A stretch of DNA of 37,858 bases from Caldatribacterium sp964426875. GTDB taxonomy: Bacteria > Atribacterota > Atribacteria > Atribacterales > Caldatribacteriaceae. The stretch spans positions 1 to 37,858 of the forward strand of contig CAYRSB010000022.1 of NCBI GenBank assembly GCA_964426875.1, read 5' to 3'. The translations under genes and the position numbers were made by a program. The notes below the pieces were generated by a model. The model was not told where the DNA came from and made no database searches. It worked only from the letters and a program-made list of their open reading frames with translations. Positions 7,469 to 16,580 of this stretch are shown here, in pieces; the stretch's first letter is position 1; each line of letters starts with the position of its first letter.

Positions 7469-8581
7469 ATGGGTCATTTCAGAGTTCTTGTTGCGGACCC
7501 TCATTCCAAGGCTCGCCTTGGAATTCTCGAAACCCCTCACGGGGCCATAGAGACGCCGGTTTTCATGCCGGTGGGAACGCAAGGCACCGTTAAGGCTATT
7601 GCTCCCGATCGCCTGAAGGCCTTGGGAGTACAAATTTTCCTTTGTAACGCCTACCATCTCCATCTTCGCCCTGGAGAGGACCTAGTACGGGAAGCAGGAG
7701 GACTACACCGTTTCATCTCTTGGGATGGGGCACTTCTCACCGATAGTGGGGGTTTTCAGGTCTTTAGCCTTGCCCAGCTCGTGCGGGTAGACGATGAAGG
7801 GGTGCTCTTTCGTTCCCATCTTGATGGATCGCTGCATCACTTTACCCCCGAGGTAACCATGAAAATTCAGAAAGACCTGGGAGCGGACATTGTAGTGACC
7901 CTCGATGAGTGTGTCGGCTTCCCGGTTTCCTTAGAACGGGAAAGACAGGCGGCAGAGAGAACCATCCACTGGGCGAAGCGCTGTCGGGAAGTTTTTGAAG
8001 GGGATCGTCAAATGCTTTTTGGTATTGTCCAGGGGGGGACAAGCCCTGAGCTTCGCCGATTCTGTGCCCAGAAGATTGTTGAAATCGGCTTTGACGGCTA
8101 CGCCATAGGGGGCCTGAGTGTTGGTGAGCCCAAGACTCTCATGTATGGGATGATAGAAGTCTTGGATTCCCTTTTACCTTCGGATAAACCTCGATACCTT
8201 ATGGGGGTGGGACATCCGGCAAGCATCCTGGAGGCTGTACTTCGAGGGGTGGACATGTTTGATTGTGTTCTTCCTACTCGCAATGCCCGGAATGCTTGCC
8301 TTTTCACCTCTCAGGGGAAGTTCAACATCGACCGGGTAGAGTTTGCCCGCGACTTTCGTCCACCCGATCCCTCCTGTAGCTGTTACACCTGTTGTCATTT
8401 TTCGCGGGCCTATCTTCGGCATCTCTTCAAGGCCGGAGAAATCTTGGCTGCTGAGCTTGCCACTATACATAACCTTGCTTTTATGATAAAGTTAATGGCA
8501 GACATCCGGAGGGCTCTAAAGGAGGGATATTTTTTGGAGTTCGCTCGGGAGTTTTTGTCTGTGTACGGGGAAATTCCCTGA
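7469..8581 (+). CDS. tgt: tRNA-guanine transglycosylase Tgt
   Basis: Exchanges guanine-34 for preQ1 in tRNAs with GUN anticodons. The TIM-barrel catalytic residues are Asp92 in TDSGGFQVF and Asp265 in FDCVLPTRNAR (covalent nucleophile). The structural zinc site is complete, with Cys303, Cys305, Cys308 and His334. GGLSVGEPK and VGTQGTVKA are also diagnostic of the bacterial enzyme. Length is 370, as in E. coli (375). It starts 14 bases after queA. No preQ1 riboswitch was seen in front of the operon and none of the preQ1-synthesis genes are in the window. Confidence 0.97.
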   Translation: MGHFRVLVADPHSKARLGILETPHGAIETPVFMPVGTQGTVKAIAPDRLKALGVQIFLCNAYHLHLRPGEDLVREAGGLHRFISWDGALLTDSGGFQVFSLAQLVRVDDEGVLFRSHLDGSLHHFTPEVTMKIQKDLGADIVVTLDECVGFPVSLERERQAAERTIHWAKRCREVFEGDRQMLFGIVQGGTSPELRRFCAQKIVEIGFDGYAIGGLSVGEPKTLMYGMIEVLDSLLPSDKPRYLMGVGHPASILEAVLRGVDMFDCVLPTRNARNACLFTSQGKFNIDRVEFARDFRPPDPSCSCYTCCHFSRAYLRHLFKAGEILAAELATIHNLAFMIKLMADIRRALKEGYFLEFAREFLSVYGEIP

Positions 8582-8603
8582 AAGGGAAAAGGGGTGATAT
8601 TCA

Positions 8604-8936
8604 GTGAGTTTTTTACTTTCCATAGCTCATGCTGCACAAGAGGCGGCCTCTTCACCGGCTCCCTCTGCTCAAGCAGCGCCCAATGTTTTTGCCCAACTTC
8701 TCCCGCTCCTTTTTATCATTGCCATTTTCTACTTTCTTCTCATCCGGCCACAGCAGCAAAGGCAGAAGACCCAGCAGGAACTGTGGCGAAGCCTCAAGAA
8801 GGGTGATCGAGTGGTAACAATTGGGGGAATTCACGGAGTGGTTGCTCAAGTGGATGAGGATGAAGTTGTGGTTGAGGTTGCCAAGGATGTCCGTATCCGT
8901 TTCTCCAGGACTGCCATAGCTTCCAAGAAACAATAG
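8604..8936 (+). CDS. yajC: Preprotein translocase subunit YajC
   Basis: Small single-span inner-membrane protein that associates with SecDF and the SecYEG channel. It has a hydrophobic helix with the hallmark LLIRPQQQRQK immediately after it and the cytoplasmic segment GDRVVTIGGIHGVVAQVDED. The 110 residues include an Ala/Pro/Gln-rich N-terminus before the helix. The GTG start follows GGGGTGAT. It lies between tgt and secD, its most common neighbourhood in bacteria. Confidence 0.94.
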   Translation: MSFLLSIAHAAQEAASSPAPSAQAAPNVFAQLLPLLFIIAIFYFLLIRPQQQRQKTQQELWRSLKKGDRVVTIGGIHGVVAQVDEDEVVVEVAKDVRIRFSRTAIASKKQ

Positions 8937-8964
8937 GAATAAGAAGTAGAAGGAGGGCAAGAAC

Positions 8965-10152
8965 GTGAAGCGGCAATTCCTCCCTTGGAGACTTATTGTG
9001 GTCCTTGCACTCATTGTTGTGTCGGCTATAGTGGTTTTCCCCCTTAAAGACCGTGTTCGTCTGGGACTTGACCTCCGTGGAGGGTCTCATATCCTTTTGG
9101 AGTGTGTAGATACTCCTGAGGCACCGGTAGATGAGGATGCAGTCCGTAGGGTGTTAGAAATCATTCGCAACCGTGTCGATCAGCTTGGGGTGTCAGAACC
9201 GGTCATTGCCCGCCAAGGAGAGAGGAGAGTGCTTGTCCAGCTTCCCGGAATTATGGATCCTCAAAGGGCGGTAGATATCATCGGTAAAACGGCACTTCTT
9301 GAGTTTAAAGATGAAGAGGGACAGACGGTTCTCACCGGAGCACATCTTAAGAATGCCCAGGTACAGTTTGACCGCATCGGTCGGCCGGTAGTGGCGATTT
9401 CTTTTGACGGCGAAGGAGCAAAACTCTTTGCCCAGGCTACGACGGCCAATGTAGGAAGACACCTGGGAATTTACCTTGACGGAAAGCTCATTTCAAATCC
9501 TGTGGTTCAAGAACCCATCACCGGGGGGGAAGCCCAAATAACCGGGCGCTTCACTCTGGAGGAAGCTCAGAACTTAGCCATCCTTCTTCGGGCAGGAGCC
9601 TTGCCGGTGAAGGTGGAAGTTATCGAGAACCGTTCTGTAGAACCCACCCTGGGGCGGGATTCGGTGAACGCCGGCTTGCGGGCGGCAGTCATCGGAGTTA
9701 TCCTTGTTTTGGCCTTTATGGTTCTCTACTATGGTTCTTTTGGGCTTTTGGCAGATTTGGCTCTGGTGTGCTTTGTTCTCTTCTTCTTTGGTTTATTTAT
9801 CGGGCTTCATGCCACGCTGACTCTCCCAGGCATTGCCGGTTTTGTGCTTACGGTCGGTATGGCAGTGGATGCCAATGTTCTCATTTTCGAGCGCATCAAA
9901 GAAGAGTACCGTTCCGGCAAAACCTGGAGAGCTTCTATTGATGCTGGATTCCAGAAGGCGTTTCGCACCATCGTTGACGCTAACGTCACTACGCTCATTG
10001 CTGCGGTGCTCCTTTTCTCTCTGGGTTCTGGTCCCATCAAGGGGTTTGGGGTGACTTTGAGTCTTGGAATTCTCTGCAGTATGTTCACCGGGGTGTGGGT
10101 GAGCCGGGTGTTTGTGGATCTCTTTGCCGATCGCCTCAAGATGCGGGTGTGA
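8965..10152 (+). CDS. secD: Protein translocase subunit SecD
   Basis: RND-type membrane protein that uses the proton or sodium gradient to pull exported proteins through the Sec channel, together with SecF and YajC. It has an N-terminal membrane helix, the motif GLDLRGGSHILLE, a P1 periplasmic domain and a C-terminal bundle of about five helices including GMAVDANVLIFERIKEE, the conserved D-x-N ion-coupling motif. The 395-residue length is at the short end because the P1 domain is compact, as in other thermophiles. The GTG start has a strong AAGGAGG. secF follows after 12 bases. Confidence 0.96.
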   Translation: MKRQFLPWRLIVVLALIVVSAIVVFPLKDRVRLGLDLRGGSHILLECVDTPEAPVDEDAVRRVLEIIRNRVDQLGVSEPVIARQGERRVLVQLPGIMDPQRAVDIIGKTALLEFKDEEGQTVLTGAHLKNAQVQFDRIGRPVVAISFDGEGAKLFAQATTANVGRHLGIYLDGKLISNPVVQEPITGGEAQITGRFTLEEAQNLAILLRAGALPVKVEVIENRSVEPTLGRDSVNAGLRAAVIGVILVLAFMVLYYGSFGLLADLALVCFVLFFFGLFIGLHATLTLPGIAGFVLTVGMAVDANVLIFERIKEEYRSGKTWRASIDAGFQKAFRTIVDANVTTLIAAVLLFSLGSGPIKGFGVTLSLGILCSMFTGVWVSRVFVDLFADRLKMRV

Positions 10153-10164
10153 GGGGGTTTGCGT

Positions 10165-11046
10165 ATGGAATTTATCAAAGCAACGCACATCGATTTTATG
10201 CGGGTCCGGAAAGTGGCCTATGTGATTTCTATCATTCTTGTGGCCAGTGCTCTTTTGGGTCTTTCAGTGCGAGGGTTGAACTACGGGGTGGATTTTGCCG
10301 GAGGGACGCTTTTGCAGTTCCGCTTCTCAAAGGAGGTCACTACGGAAGACCTTCGGAGGGTACTGGGGGAAATGGGTCTTGAGAAGAGTGTCATTCAGAG
10401 ATTCTCTCCCAGTGAAGTGGTTATCCGGGCACCCAAAATGTCTACCGACAGCCAGAACCAGTTGAAATCCCTCCTGGGGGAGAGATTTGGCGAGGTAGAG
10501 CTTGTGCGAATTGAGGATGTGGGACCGGCCGTAGGGGCAGACCTACGTCGGATGGGCATTATTGCCCTTCTTGTGGCTGTTGGGGGAATCCTCGTTTATG
10601 TTGCCTTTCGTTTTGAATTCCGTCCGGCAGTTACCTCCATCCTCGCTTTGGCCCACGACGGTCTTACAGTCATTGGGGTGATTTCTATTTTGGGGCGGGA
10701 ATTCACCATTCCTATCCTGGCTGCAGTTTTAACTATCCTCGGTTACTCCATTAATGACTCTATCGTGGTCATGGATCGGGTACGGGAAAATCTCCTGGAC
10801 CGGAAAAAGAGTGAGGGCCTTGAGGAAATTGTGAACAAAAGCGTTAACGAGACTCTTTCTCGAACCATCAATACAGCTCTCACCACGGCCCTGCCGGTTC
10901 TTGCTCTCCTCTTTTTCGGGGGGAAGATGCTGCAAGACTTCTCTTTGGCCATCCTTCTGGGGCTTGTGGTAGGAACATATTCCTCCATTTTTGTGGTGAG
11001 CGCTCTATGGGTTGACTGGGAGAAGAAAAAGCCTCGTCGGAGGTAG
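10165..11046 (+). CDS. secF: Protein translocase subunit SecF
   Basis: Partner of SecD. Segments seen are the N-terminal helix, LNYGVDFAGGTLLQFRF (the D1 motif), and the C-terminal helices containing ILGYSINDSIVVMDRVREN and SRTINTALTTALPVLALLFFGG. ATG 10165 was chosen because GAGGGGG lies 7 bases upstream; a TTG two codons earlier is also possible. At 293 residues it is of normal size. SecD and SecF are separate genes here, not fused as in Bacillus. Confidence 0.96.
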   Translation: MEFIKATHIDFMRVRKVAYVISIILVASALLGLSVRGLNYGVDFAGGTLLQFRFSKEVTTEDLRRVLGEMGLEKSVIQRFSPSEVVIRAPKMSTDSQNQLKSLLGERFGEVELVRIEDVGPAVGADLRRMGIIALLVAVGGILVYVAFRFEFRPAVTSILALAHDGLTVIGVISILGREFTIPILAAVLTILGYSINDSIVVMDRVRENLLDRKKSEGLEEIVNKSVNETLSRTINTALTTALPVLALLFFGGKMLQDFSLAILLGLVVGTYSSIFVVSALWVDWEKKKPRRR

Positions 11047-11051
11047 TTCTT

Positions 11052-12743
11052 TTGCGCAAACGCTGGCAGATACGGAAGGTCAACGAGGTATATCTCTATC
11101 GGCTCATGGAAGCCCTCTCCATTCCCAAGGCGGTGGCCCGAGTTCTCCTGAATCGGGGTATAACCACCCCTGAGGCAGGTCGAGATTTTCTCTCCCCCTC
11201 CCTGGGGTGTCTTCTTGAGTGGTGTGCTCTTCCCGGGGTTGAGAGAGCAGCACAGGTCATAGGACAGGCTATACGACGCAATGCACGGTTGGTGATTTTT
11301 GGGGATTACGATGTTGACGGACTTACTGCCTCGGCCATTCTTGTACGCTTCTTGCGTCGCTTTTCTGAAAGTGCCGAAGTGTACATTCCCAGCCGTTTCG
11401 TTGAGGGATATGGACTTACCGAACAAGCTGCTTTCCGCATTCTCGAGCTTCATCCTCACCTTGTGATCGCTGTAGATTGTGGCATTCGGGATTTTCTGGG
11501 GGCTGAAGTACTGAAGAGTCACGGTGTAGGGCTTGTGATTGTCGATCACCATCTTCCAGAGGGTCCTCACCTCCCCCGAGCCGATGCCATCGTGAGTACC
11601 TTTGACCTTGAGTCCAAAAAACCCCTTTCCTATCTTTCTGGAGCAGGTTTAGCCTTTGTTCTCGTGCAGGCTCTGGCGAAGTGTCTTGGAGTGGAGGTGA
11701 GTCCTGAAGAGTCGTACCTTGATTTTGCCTGTTTGGGAACGGTGAGTGACGCTGTTCCCCTCTTGGGAGAAAACCGGGTCATTGCGAAGTATGGTTTGGA
11801 ATGCCTTCGTCGTTTCCCTTCCTCCGGAATTCTGGCTCTCCTTGAGGTTGCAGGCATCAATAAAGGAGACGTGGATGTGCATGAAATAAGTTTTATTCTT
11901 GCTCCCCGCATCAATGCTGCCGGCAGAGTCGAGCATCCCCGCTTTGCCCTTGAGCTTCTGCTCTGTGAGGAGTACGGCGAAGCCTTGGAAAAGGCCCGCT
12001 ATCTTAATCTTTTAAACGGCCGGCGTCAGAGGGACGAGGAGCGGGTTTTCGAGAGCATTTACGGCGATGAAGAGATGTACCGTTTCCTTGAAGACGAGAT
12101 TGTAGTCCTTGTGGGGAAGGACTGGAATGTAGGAGTTTTGGGTATTGTGGCCTCCCGGTTGAGTGAACGCCTGAATCGCCCGGTTATTGTCCTTGGTGAG
12201 AAAAACGGAATGGCTGTGGGTTCGGGACGGAGTATCGAGGGTTTCAATCTCACTGAGGCTTTAGGGGCTTGCCAGTCCTTGCTTGTGAGGTATGGGGGGC
12301 ATGAGATGGCAGTGGGTCTGCGCCTCAAGGTAGAAAACATTCCCTTTTTCAGGGAGAGGATAAATACCCTTTTTGGTGACCAAGTGCGCGCTCTTCGTTT
12401 ATCTTCTGGGCTTGTGGTCGATGCAGTAGTAGGACTTGCTGACCTTGACCGAGAGTTTTTGGAATTCTGGGAGAGGCTCAAACCCTTCGGAGAGAAAAAC
12501 CCTAACCCTCTCCTGGCCACTCTGAACGTGGCTTTGGTGAAAAAGTCTTGGGGAAAGGGAGAGAGCCAAGTGTGGCTTTGCGTTTCTCAAGGAAGAGAAC
12601 GACAGGAGGCGGTGGTTTTTGGAGGAAAAGAAAGGGCGGGGGAACTTTTGGAAAGTTCCCTTGTCGATTTAGCCTTTGAGGTGCGGTGCAACGCTTCTCG
12701 TTCTCCCTATCTGAAACTTCATGACTGGCGAATTAAAAAGTGA
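11052..12743 (+). CDS. recJ: Single-stranded-DNA-specific exonuclease RecJ
   Basis: 5'-3' exonuclease of recombination and mismatch/base-excision repair. DHH-family metal motifs are intact: DYDVDG (85-90), AVDCGI (about 140-145) and the DHH triad (165-167), plus GTVSDAVPL, INAAGR and the DHHA1 motif GGHEMAVG. A C-terminal OB domain follows. 563 residues is the usual length. The TTG start at 11052 has GGAGGTAG 5 bases upstream, which decides the unusual codon. The recJ-apt-rel-dtd order downstream of secDF is shared with Firmicutes. Confidence 0.95.
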   Translation: MRKRWQIRKVNEVYLYRLMEALSIPKAVARVLLNRGITTPEAGRDFLSPSLGCLLEWCALPGVERAAQVIGQAIRRNARLVIFGDYDVDGLTASAILVRFLRRFSESAEVYIPSRFVEGYGLTEQAAFRILELHPHLVIAVDCGIRDFLGAEVLKSHGVGLVIVDHHLPEGPHLPRADAIVSTFDLESKKPLSYLSGAGLAFVLVQALAKCLGVEVSPEESYLDFACLGTVSDAVPLLGENRVIAKYGLECLRRFPSSGILALLEVAGINKGDVDVHEISFILAPRINAAGRVEHPRFALELLLCEEYGEALEKARYLNLLNGRRQRDEERVFESIYGDEEMYRFLEDEIVVLVGKDWNVGVLGIVASRLSERLNRPVIVLGEKNGMAVGSGRSIEGFNLTEALGACQSLLVRYGGHEMAVGLRLKVENIPFFRERINTLFGDQVRALRLSSGLVVDAVVGLADLDREFLEFWERLKPFGEKNPNPLLATLNVALVKKSWGKGESQVWLCVSQGRERQEAVVFGGKERAGELLESSLVDLAFEVRCNASRSPYLKLHDWRIKK

Positions 12744-12760
12744 GGGGGTTGACTGAAGCC

Positions 12761-13273
12761 GTGGATCTTTCTCAGTATATTCGCAACATTCCCGACTTTC
12801 CCACTCCCGGGGTTCAGTTTAAGGACATTACCACCCTTTTGAAGAATAAAGAAGCCTTTCAAGAAGCCATAAATCACCTGGTAGACGCCCTGCGTAACAC
12901 AAAGGCCGAAGTCGTGGTGGGCATAGAGGCACGAGGATTCATCATCGGAGCACCGGTGGCCTACCTTTTGGGATGTGGTTTTGTTCCGGTCCGCAAGAAA
13001 GGAAAGCTTCCTGCAACAACGCTTTCTAAAACCTATCAGCTTGAGTATGGTTCAGCAACACTCGAAATCCATCAAGACGCTATCGAAAGGGGGCAAAGAG
13101 TAGTGGTTGTCGACGACCTTCTGGCCACCGGAGGGACGACGAAGGCAGTGTGCGAGATGGTGGAGGAGTTGGGGGGAAATATTGTAGGAGTGGGTTTTGT
13201 TATAGAACTTGAAGCGTTGCGAGGAAGGGAACGATTGGGGAAGTACCCCGTTTTCTCTCTGGTCAGACTTTAG
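12761..13273 (+). CDS. apt: Adenine phosphoribosyltransferase
   Basis: Converts adenine and PRPP to AMP (purine salvage). It has the PRPP-binding signature VVVVDDLLATGGTTKA, IEARGFIIGAPVAYLLG and FVPVRKKGKLP, as in bacterial Apt. The GTG at 12761 gives the family-typical opening VDLSQYIRNIPDFPTPG (170 residues). Its ribosome-binding site GAGGGGG is 12 bases upstream. Earlier in-frame starts at 12740 (overlapping the recJ stop) and 12749 are possible but less well placed. Neighbouring Rel consumes the same class of purine nucleotides. Confidence 0.93.
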   Translation: MDLSQYIRNIPDFPTPGVQFKDITTLLKNKEAFQEAINHLVDALRNTKAEVVVGIEARGFIIGAPVAYLLGCGFVPVRKKGKLPATTLSKTYQLEYGSATLEIHQDAIERGQRVVVVDDLLATGGTTKAVCEMVEELGGNIVGVGFVIELEALRGRERLGKYPVFSLVRL

Positions 13274-13282
13274 GGAGGCGCT

Positions 13283-15481
13283 TTGGTTCGTGAATCAGGC
13301 GGGGTAGAAGAAAAAAGAGAGACTCTTGAGACGCTCTGCGCTAAAATTGCCTCATACTATCCAGACTTTGATCGGAACCTTATCGAGCGAGCTCACCATT
13401 TTGCCTCTGAGGCCCATAAGGAGCAGTTCCGGCTTTCGGGGGAACCCTTTTTCATCCATCCCTTGGCGGTGGCCCACATCGTGGCCGATCTCCGGATGGA
13501 CGAGGTTACCATTGCTTCTGCTCTTTTGCATGACGTCCTTGAAGACAGCAATGTCACCGAAGAAGCCTTGGAAAGGGAATTTGGCGGAGAGGTAACCCAG
13601 CTTGTCCGGGGAGTTACAAAGCTTAACATCGGTTTCGCCTACACTTCTAAGGAAGAAGCTCAAGTGGAGAATTATCGGCGGCTTTTCATAGCTATGGCTG
13701 AGGACGTGCGGGTCATCGTCATCAAACTCGCCGATCGTCTCCACAACATGCGTACCCTTAAGTATCAGAATCGCGAGAAGAAGGAGGAAATTGCCCGGGA
13801 GACTCTTGAGATTTTTGCTCCGGTGGCCCGCCGCCTGGGGATGTACGCCATTCAGGTGGAGTTAGAAAATCTCTCCCTATTTTTCCTGGACCCTGAAGCC
13901 TATTGTGCTATTCAGCGGGGTGTGGAACGCCTAAAGGCTGAACGAGAAAACCAGATTGAGGAAGCAAAGAGACAGCTTCTTTTGCGCCTCGAGCAGGCGA
14001 AAATACAGGCTGAGATCCAGAGCCGTTTCAAGCATATCTACAGCATCTATAATAAGCTCCATCGACAAAACCTAAACCTTGAAGATCTCCCCGATCTTGT
14101 GGCCTTGCGGGTCATTGTGAGGACGATCGATGAGTGTTATGCTGCCTTGGGCATCGTCCATTCCCTCTGGAGCCCCCTTGAAGGACGCTTCCGAGATTAC
14201 ATCGCTCTTCCCAAGTCGAATATGTACCAATCGCTCCATACCACGGTCATCGGACCCAAGGGGTTGCCTATGGAGGTGCAGATTCGCACCTGGGACATGC
14301 ATCAGGTAGCGGAATACGGCATTGCTGCCCACTGGAAGTACAAGGAAGGAAGAACCAAGGGCGGAGAAGATAGCTTCGATGAGCGCATGAACTGGCTGCG
14401 GCAGATCTTAGAATGGCAGCAGGATCTTAAGAGTACTCGGGAATTTATGGAGAGTCTCAAAATCAGCCTCTTTGACGACGAGGTATACGTTTTCACTCCC
14501 AAGGGAGATCTCAAGAAACTCCCCAAGGGAGCAACTCCCATAGACTTCGCCTATCTCATCCACACCGAGGTGGGAAATACCTGTGTGGGGGCTCGGGTGA
14601 ATCGTCGGATGGTTCCCCTTGATTACGAGCTCAAAAGCGGAGATATTGTAGAAATCATTACCTCCCGTTCTTCTTCCGGTCCCAGTACCGACTGGCTCAA
14701 AATTGCCAAAACCCCTGCGGCGAGAAACAAAATCCGGGCTTTTCTTCGCAAGAAGAACCAGGAGATGAATCGGGAACGGGGAAGGGAGCTCTTTGTACGA
14801 GAAATGGAGAAATACTCCCTGACCCCGGAAGAGAACGTGAAAGTGGCTGAAAATCTCAACGCTTTCCTGGAACAGGAGAGACTGAAAGACATTGAGGACC
14901 TCTATGTGGCCATTGGCGAGGGTCGCTATAGTGCCCGCCATGTGGTAAATAGAATCATCCCCTACGTCATCCGTCGACGCTTCCAGGAGAAAAAAAGAAC
15001 CGGGGTTGTACGTCCCCTCAGAGAAGAAGAAAGTGTCGTCGTCCAGGGGATGTCGAACCTCGTTATTCGATTAGCCCGTTGCTGCGGCCCCATTTTGGGA
15101 GACCCCATTGTAGCCTTTGTGACCCAGGGGAAGGGTATCACCGTTCATCGTCGTGACTGTCCGAATATAATCTCTCTCTCACAGGATGCCGATCGTCTTC
15201 TTGAGGCCGAGTGGGTTCCGGAGTTTGAGGGAAAATTTCACACCGGTATGGTGGTGGAGGCACTCGACCGCCCCAAGCTTCTTGCTGATGTCTCGGGTGC
15301 CATTGCTAACTGTCAGGTAGAGATAAAGGCTGTTCGAGCCCATACCGTAGGAGACGAGGCTCGGATTAACCTTGTTGTGGAAGTCAGGAATCGAGAAGAA
15401 CTCGAAGGAGTTTTCAAGGAGATTCGAAAAGTTTCCAATGTACAGAACGTCAAAAGAGGAGGTATTTTCTCTGCCCGATGA
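13283..15481 (+). CDS. rel: Bifunctional (p)ppGpp synthetase/hydrolase, Rel/SpoT type
   Basis: Makes and degrades the stringent-response alarmone. Domains in order are the HD hydrolase (HDVLED at 83-88, with upstream FIHPLAVAHIVADL), the synthetase (RFKHIYSIYNKL, GRFRDYIALPKSNMYQSLHT, EVQIRTWDMHQVAEYGIAAHWKYKEG), TGS (DEVYVFTPKGDLKKLPKGAT), a conserved-Cys region (RLARCCGP) and a C-terminal ACT domain. The RxKD motif of bifunctional enzymes reads RFRD. An intact HD site argues for two activities. It is full length at 732 residues. TTG 13283 has GGGAGG 4 bases upstream. It overlaps dtd by 4 bases. Confidence 0.95.
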   Translation: MVRESGGVEEKRETLETLCAKIASYYPDFDRNLIERAHHFASEAHKEQFRLSGEPFFIHPLAVAHIVADLRMDEVTIASALLHDVLEDSNVTEEALEREFGGEVTQLVRGVTKLNIGFAYTSKEEAQVENYRRLFIAMAEDVRVIVIKLADRLHNMRTLKYQNREKKEEIARETLEIFAPVARRLGMYAIQVELENLSLFFLDPEAYCAIQRGVERLKAERENQIEEAKRQLLLRLEQAKIQAEIQSRFKHIYSIYNKLHRQNLNLEDLPDLVALRVIVRTIDECYAALGIVHSLWSPLEGRFRDYIALPKSNMYQSLHTTVIGPKGLPMEVQIRTWDMHQVAEYGIAAHWKYKEGRTKGGEDSFDERMNWLRQILEWQQDLKSTREFMESLKISLFDDEVYVFTPKGDLKKLPKGATPIDFAYLIHTEVGNTCVGARVNRRMVPLDYELKSGDIVEIITSRSSSGPSTDWLKIAKTPAARNKIRAFLRKKNQEMNRERGRELFVREMEKYSLTPEENVKVAENLNAFLEQERLKDIEDLYVAIGEGRYSARHVVNRIIPYVIRRRFQEKKRTGVVRPLREEESVVVQGMSNLVIRLARCCGPILGDPIVAFVTQGKGITVHRRDCPNIISLSQDADRLLEAEWVPEFEGKFHTGMVVEALDRPKLLADVSGAIANCQVEIKAVRAHTVGDEARINLVVEVRNREELEGVFKEIRKVSNVQNVKRGGIFSAR

Positions 15482-15933
15482 GAGCCGTTGTGCAAAGGGT
15501 GAAGAAAGCATTGGTGAGGGTCAACGGGAGGGTGGTGGGGTCCATCGGTCAGGGACTCTTGGTGTTTCTTGGAGTGGGGAAAGAAGATAGCGAGAAAGAC
15601 CTTGAGTTCATGGTGCGGAAGATTCCCTACCTCCGGGTCTTTGAAGACTCGACAGGGAAGATGAACCTGAGTGTGCGGGATGTAGGAGGAGCAGTACTCT
15701 GCGTTTCGCAGTTTACCCTGTACGGGGATTGCCGTCGAGGTCTGCGGCCGAGCTTTGACGAGGCTGCCTTACCGGATCAGGCACAATACTACTACGAGGC
15801 TTTTCTTGAGCGCCTGAGGAAAGAAGGAATCCCGGTAGAGAGTGGGATTTTTGGGGCTTTCATGGAGGTAGAACTCCTTAACGACGGCCCGGTCACCCTT
15901 CTTCTTGATAGCAGGGAAAGGAGGAGACAGTGA
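15478..15933 (+). CDS. dtd: D-aminoacyl-tRNA deacylase
   Basis: Removes D-amino acids (and glycine) mischarged onto tRNA. The two active-site segments of the DTD fold are present: SQFTLYGDCRRGLRPSF and, near the C-terminus, the Gly-cisPro motif in NDGPVTLLLDS. The opening MRAVVQRVKKALVRV is typical, as is the length of 151. Start overlaps the rel stop (ATGA) and its stop overlaps the next GTG. The rel-dtd pairing is common in Firmicutes. Confidence 0.96.
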   Translation: MRAVVQRVKKALVRVNGRVVGSIGQGLLVFLGVGKEDSEKDLEFMVRKIPYLRVFEDSTGKMNLSVRDVGGAVLCVSQFTLYGDCRRGLRPSFDEAALPDQAQYYYEAFLERLRKEGIPVESGIFGAFMEVELLNDGPVTLLLDSRERRRQ

Positions 15934-16580
15934 GGCTATCTTTTGCGTGCTTCGTTCTTGGAGATTTGGCCACAAACTGCTATGTAGTCCACGATGGCAA
16001 AGAAGCAATGCTCATCGATCCGGCGGTGGGGTCAGAAGAGCTTGAGAGGTGGATCGAAGGTCAGGGGCTTGTGCTCCGCTTTATCGTGAACACCCATGGT
16101 CATATCGACCACATCGGGGGTAACGCCTTCTTCAAGGAACGTTTTCCTTCCGCTTCTTTGGTGATTCATGAGCAGGACCTTGTATACTTGAAGCAGCCTG
16201 CGCTCAACCTCTCTCAAGAGATAGGTTTTTCTTTCATTTCCCCTTTGCCTGACGCTTTTTTTGAAGGCGAGGAATCACAAATTTTTTTGGGAGAGCATCG
16301 GATGGAAATTCTCCACACTCCCGGTCATACCCCGGGGAGTGTGTGTCTTTTCGTTCCCGAAGAGGGATGGCTTTTTTGCGGAGACACGCTCTTTTTGGGG
16401 TCGGTAGGCCGGACGGACCTTCCGGGGGGATCCTTTCGAGAACTGGTGGAAAGTCTTGAGCATATCTTTGAGCGCTTCTCGGATTCTGTTCAAATTTTCC
16501 CTGGCCATGGACCGGAAAGTACTATCGGGGTAGAGCGAAAAACAAATGCATACTACCTTATGTATGTTGCCCAAAAGTGA
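15930..16580 (+). CDS. Metallo-beta-lactamase fold hydrolase (glyoxalase II-like)
   Basis: A 216-residue metallo-hydrolase with the binuclear metal motif THGHIDHIGG, the later His in HTPGHTPGSV, the Asp in FCGDTLF and a final His in FPGHGPES. GSVGRTDLPGG is typical of the short glyoxalase-II-like group (YcbL type), which lacks the C-terminal substrate-binding domain of true GloB. The substrate is unknown; thioesters such as S-lactoyl compounds are the family norm. The GTG start overlaps dtd (GTGA). Last gene of the superoperon; its last four codons form one arm of a hairpin. Confidence 0.88.
   Translation: MRLSFACFVLGDLATNCYVVHDGKEAMLIDPAVGSEELERWIEGQGLVLRFIVNTHGHIDHIGGNAFFKERFPSASLVIHEQDLVYLKQPALNLSQEIGFSFISPLPDAFFEGEESQIFLGEHRMEILHTPGHTPGSVCLFVPEEGWLFCGDTLFLGSVGRTDLPGGSFRELVESLEHIFERFSDSVQIFPGHGPESTIGVERKTNAYYLMYVAQK

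Noticed and set aside
8574..8588. Six-bp hairpin over the tgt stop codon as a terminator
   Set aside because: The stem is short, has a three-base loop and no T-run, and yajC follows closely in the same operon.
10743..11570. A 275-codon minus-strand frame opposite secF and recJ
   Set aside because: Opposite two strongly conserved genes, with no protein family features.
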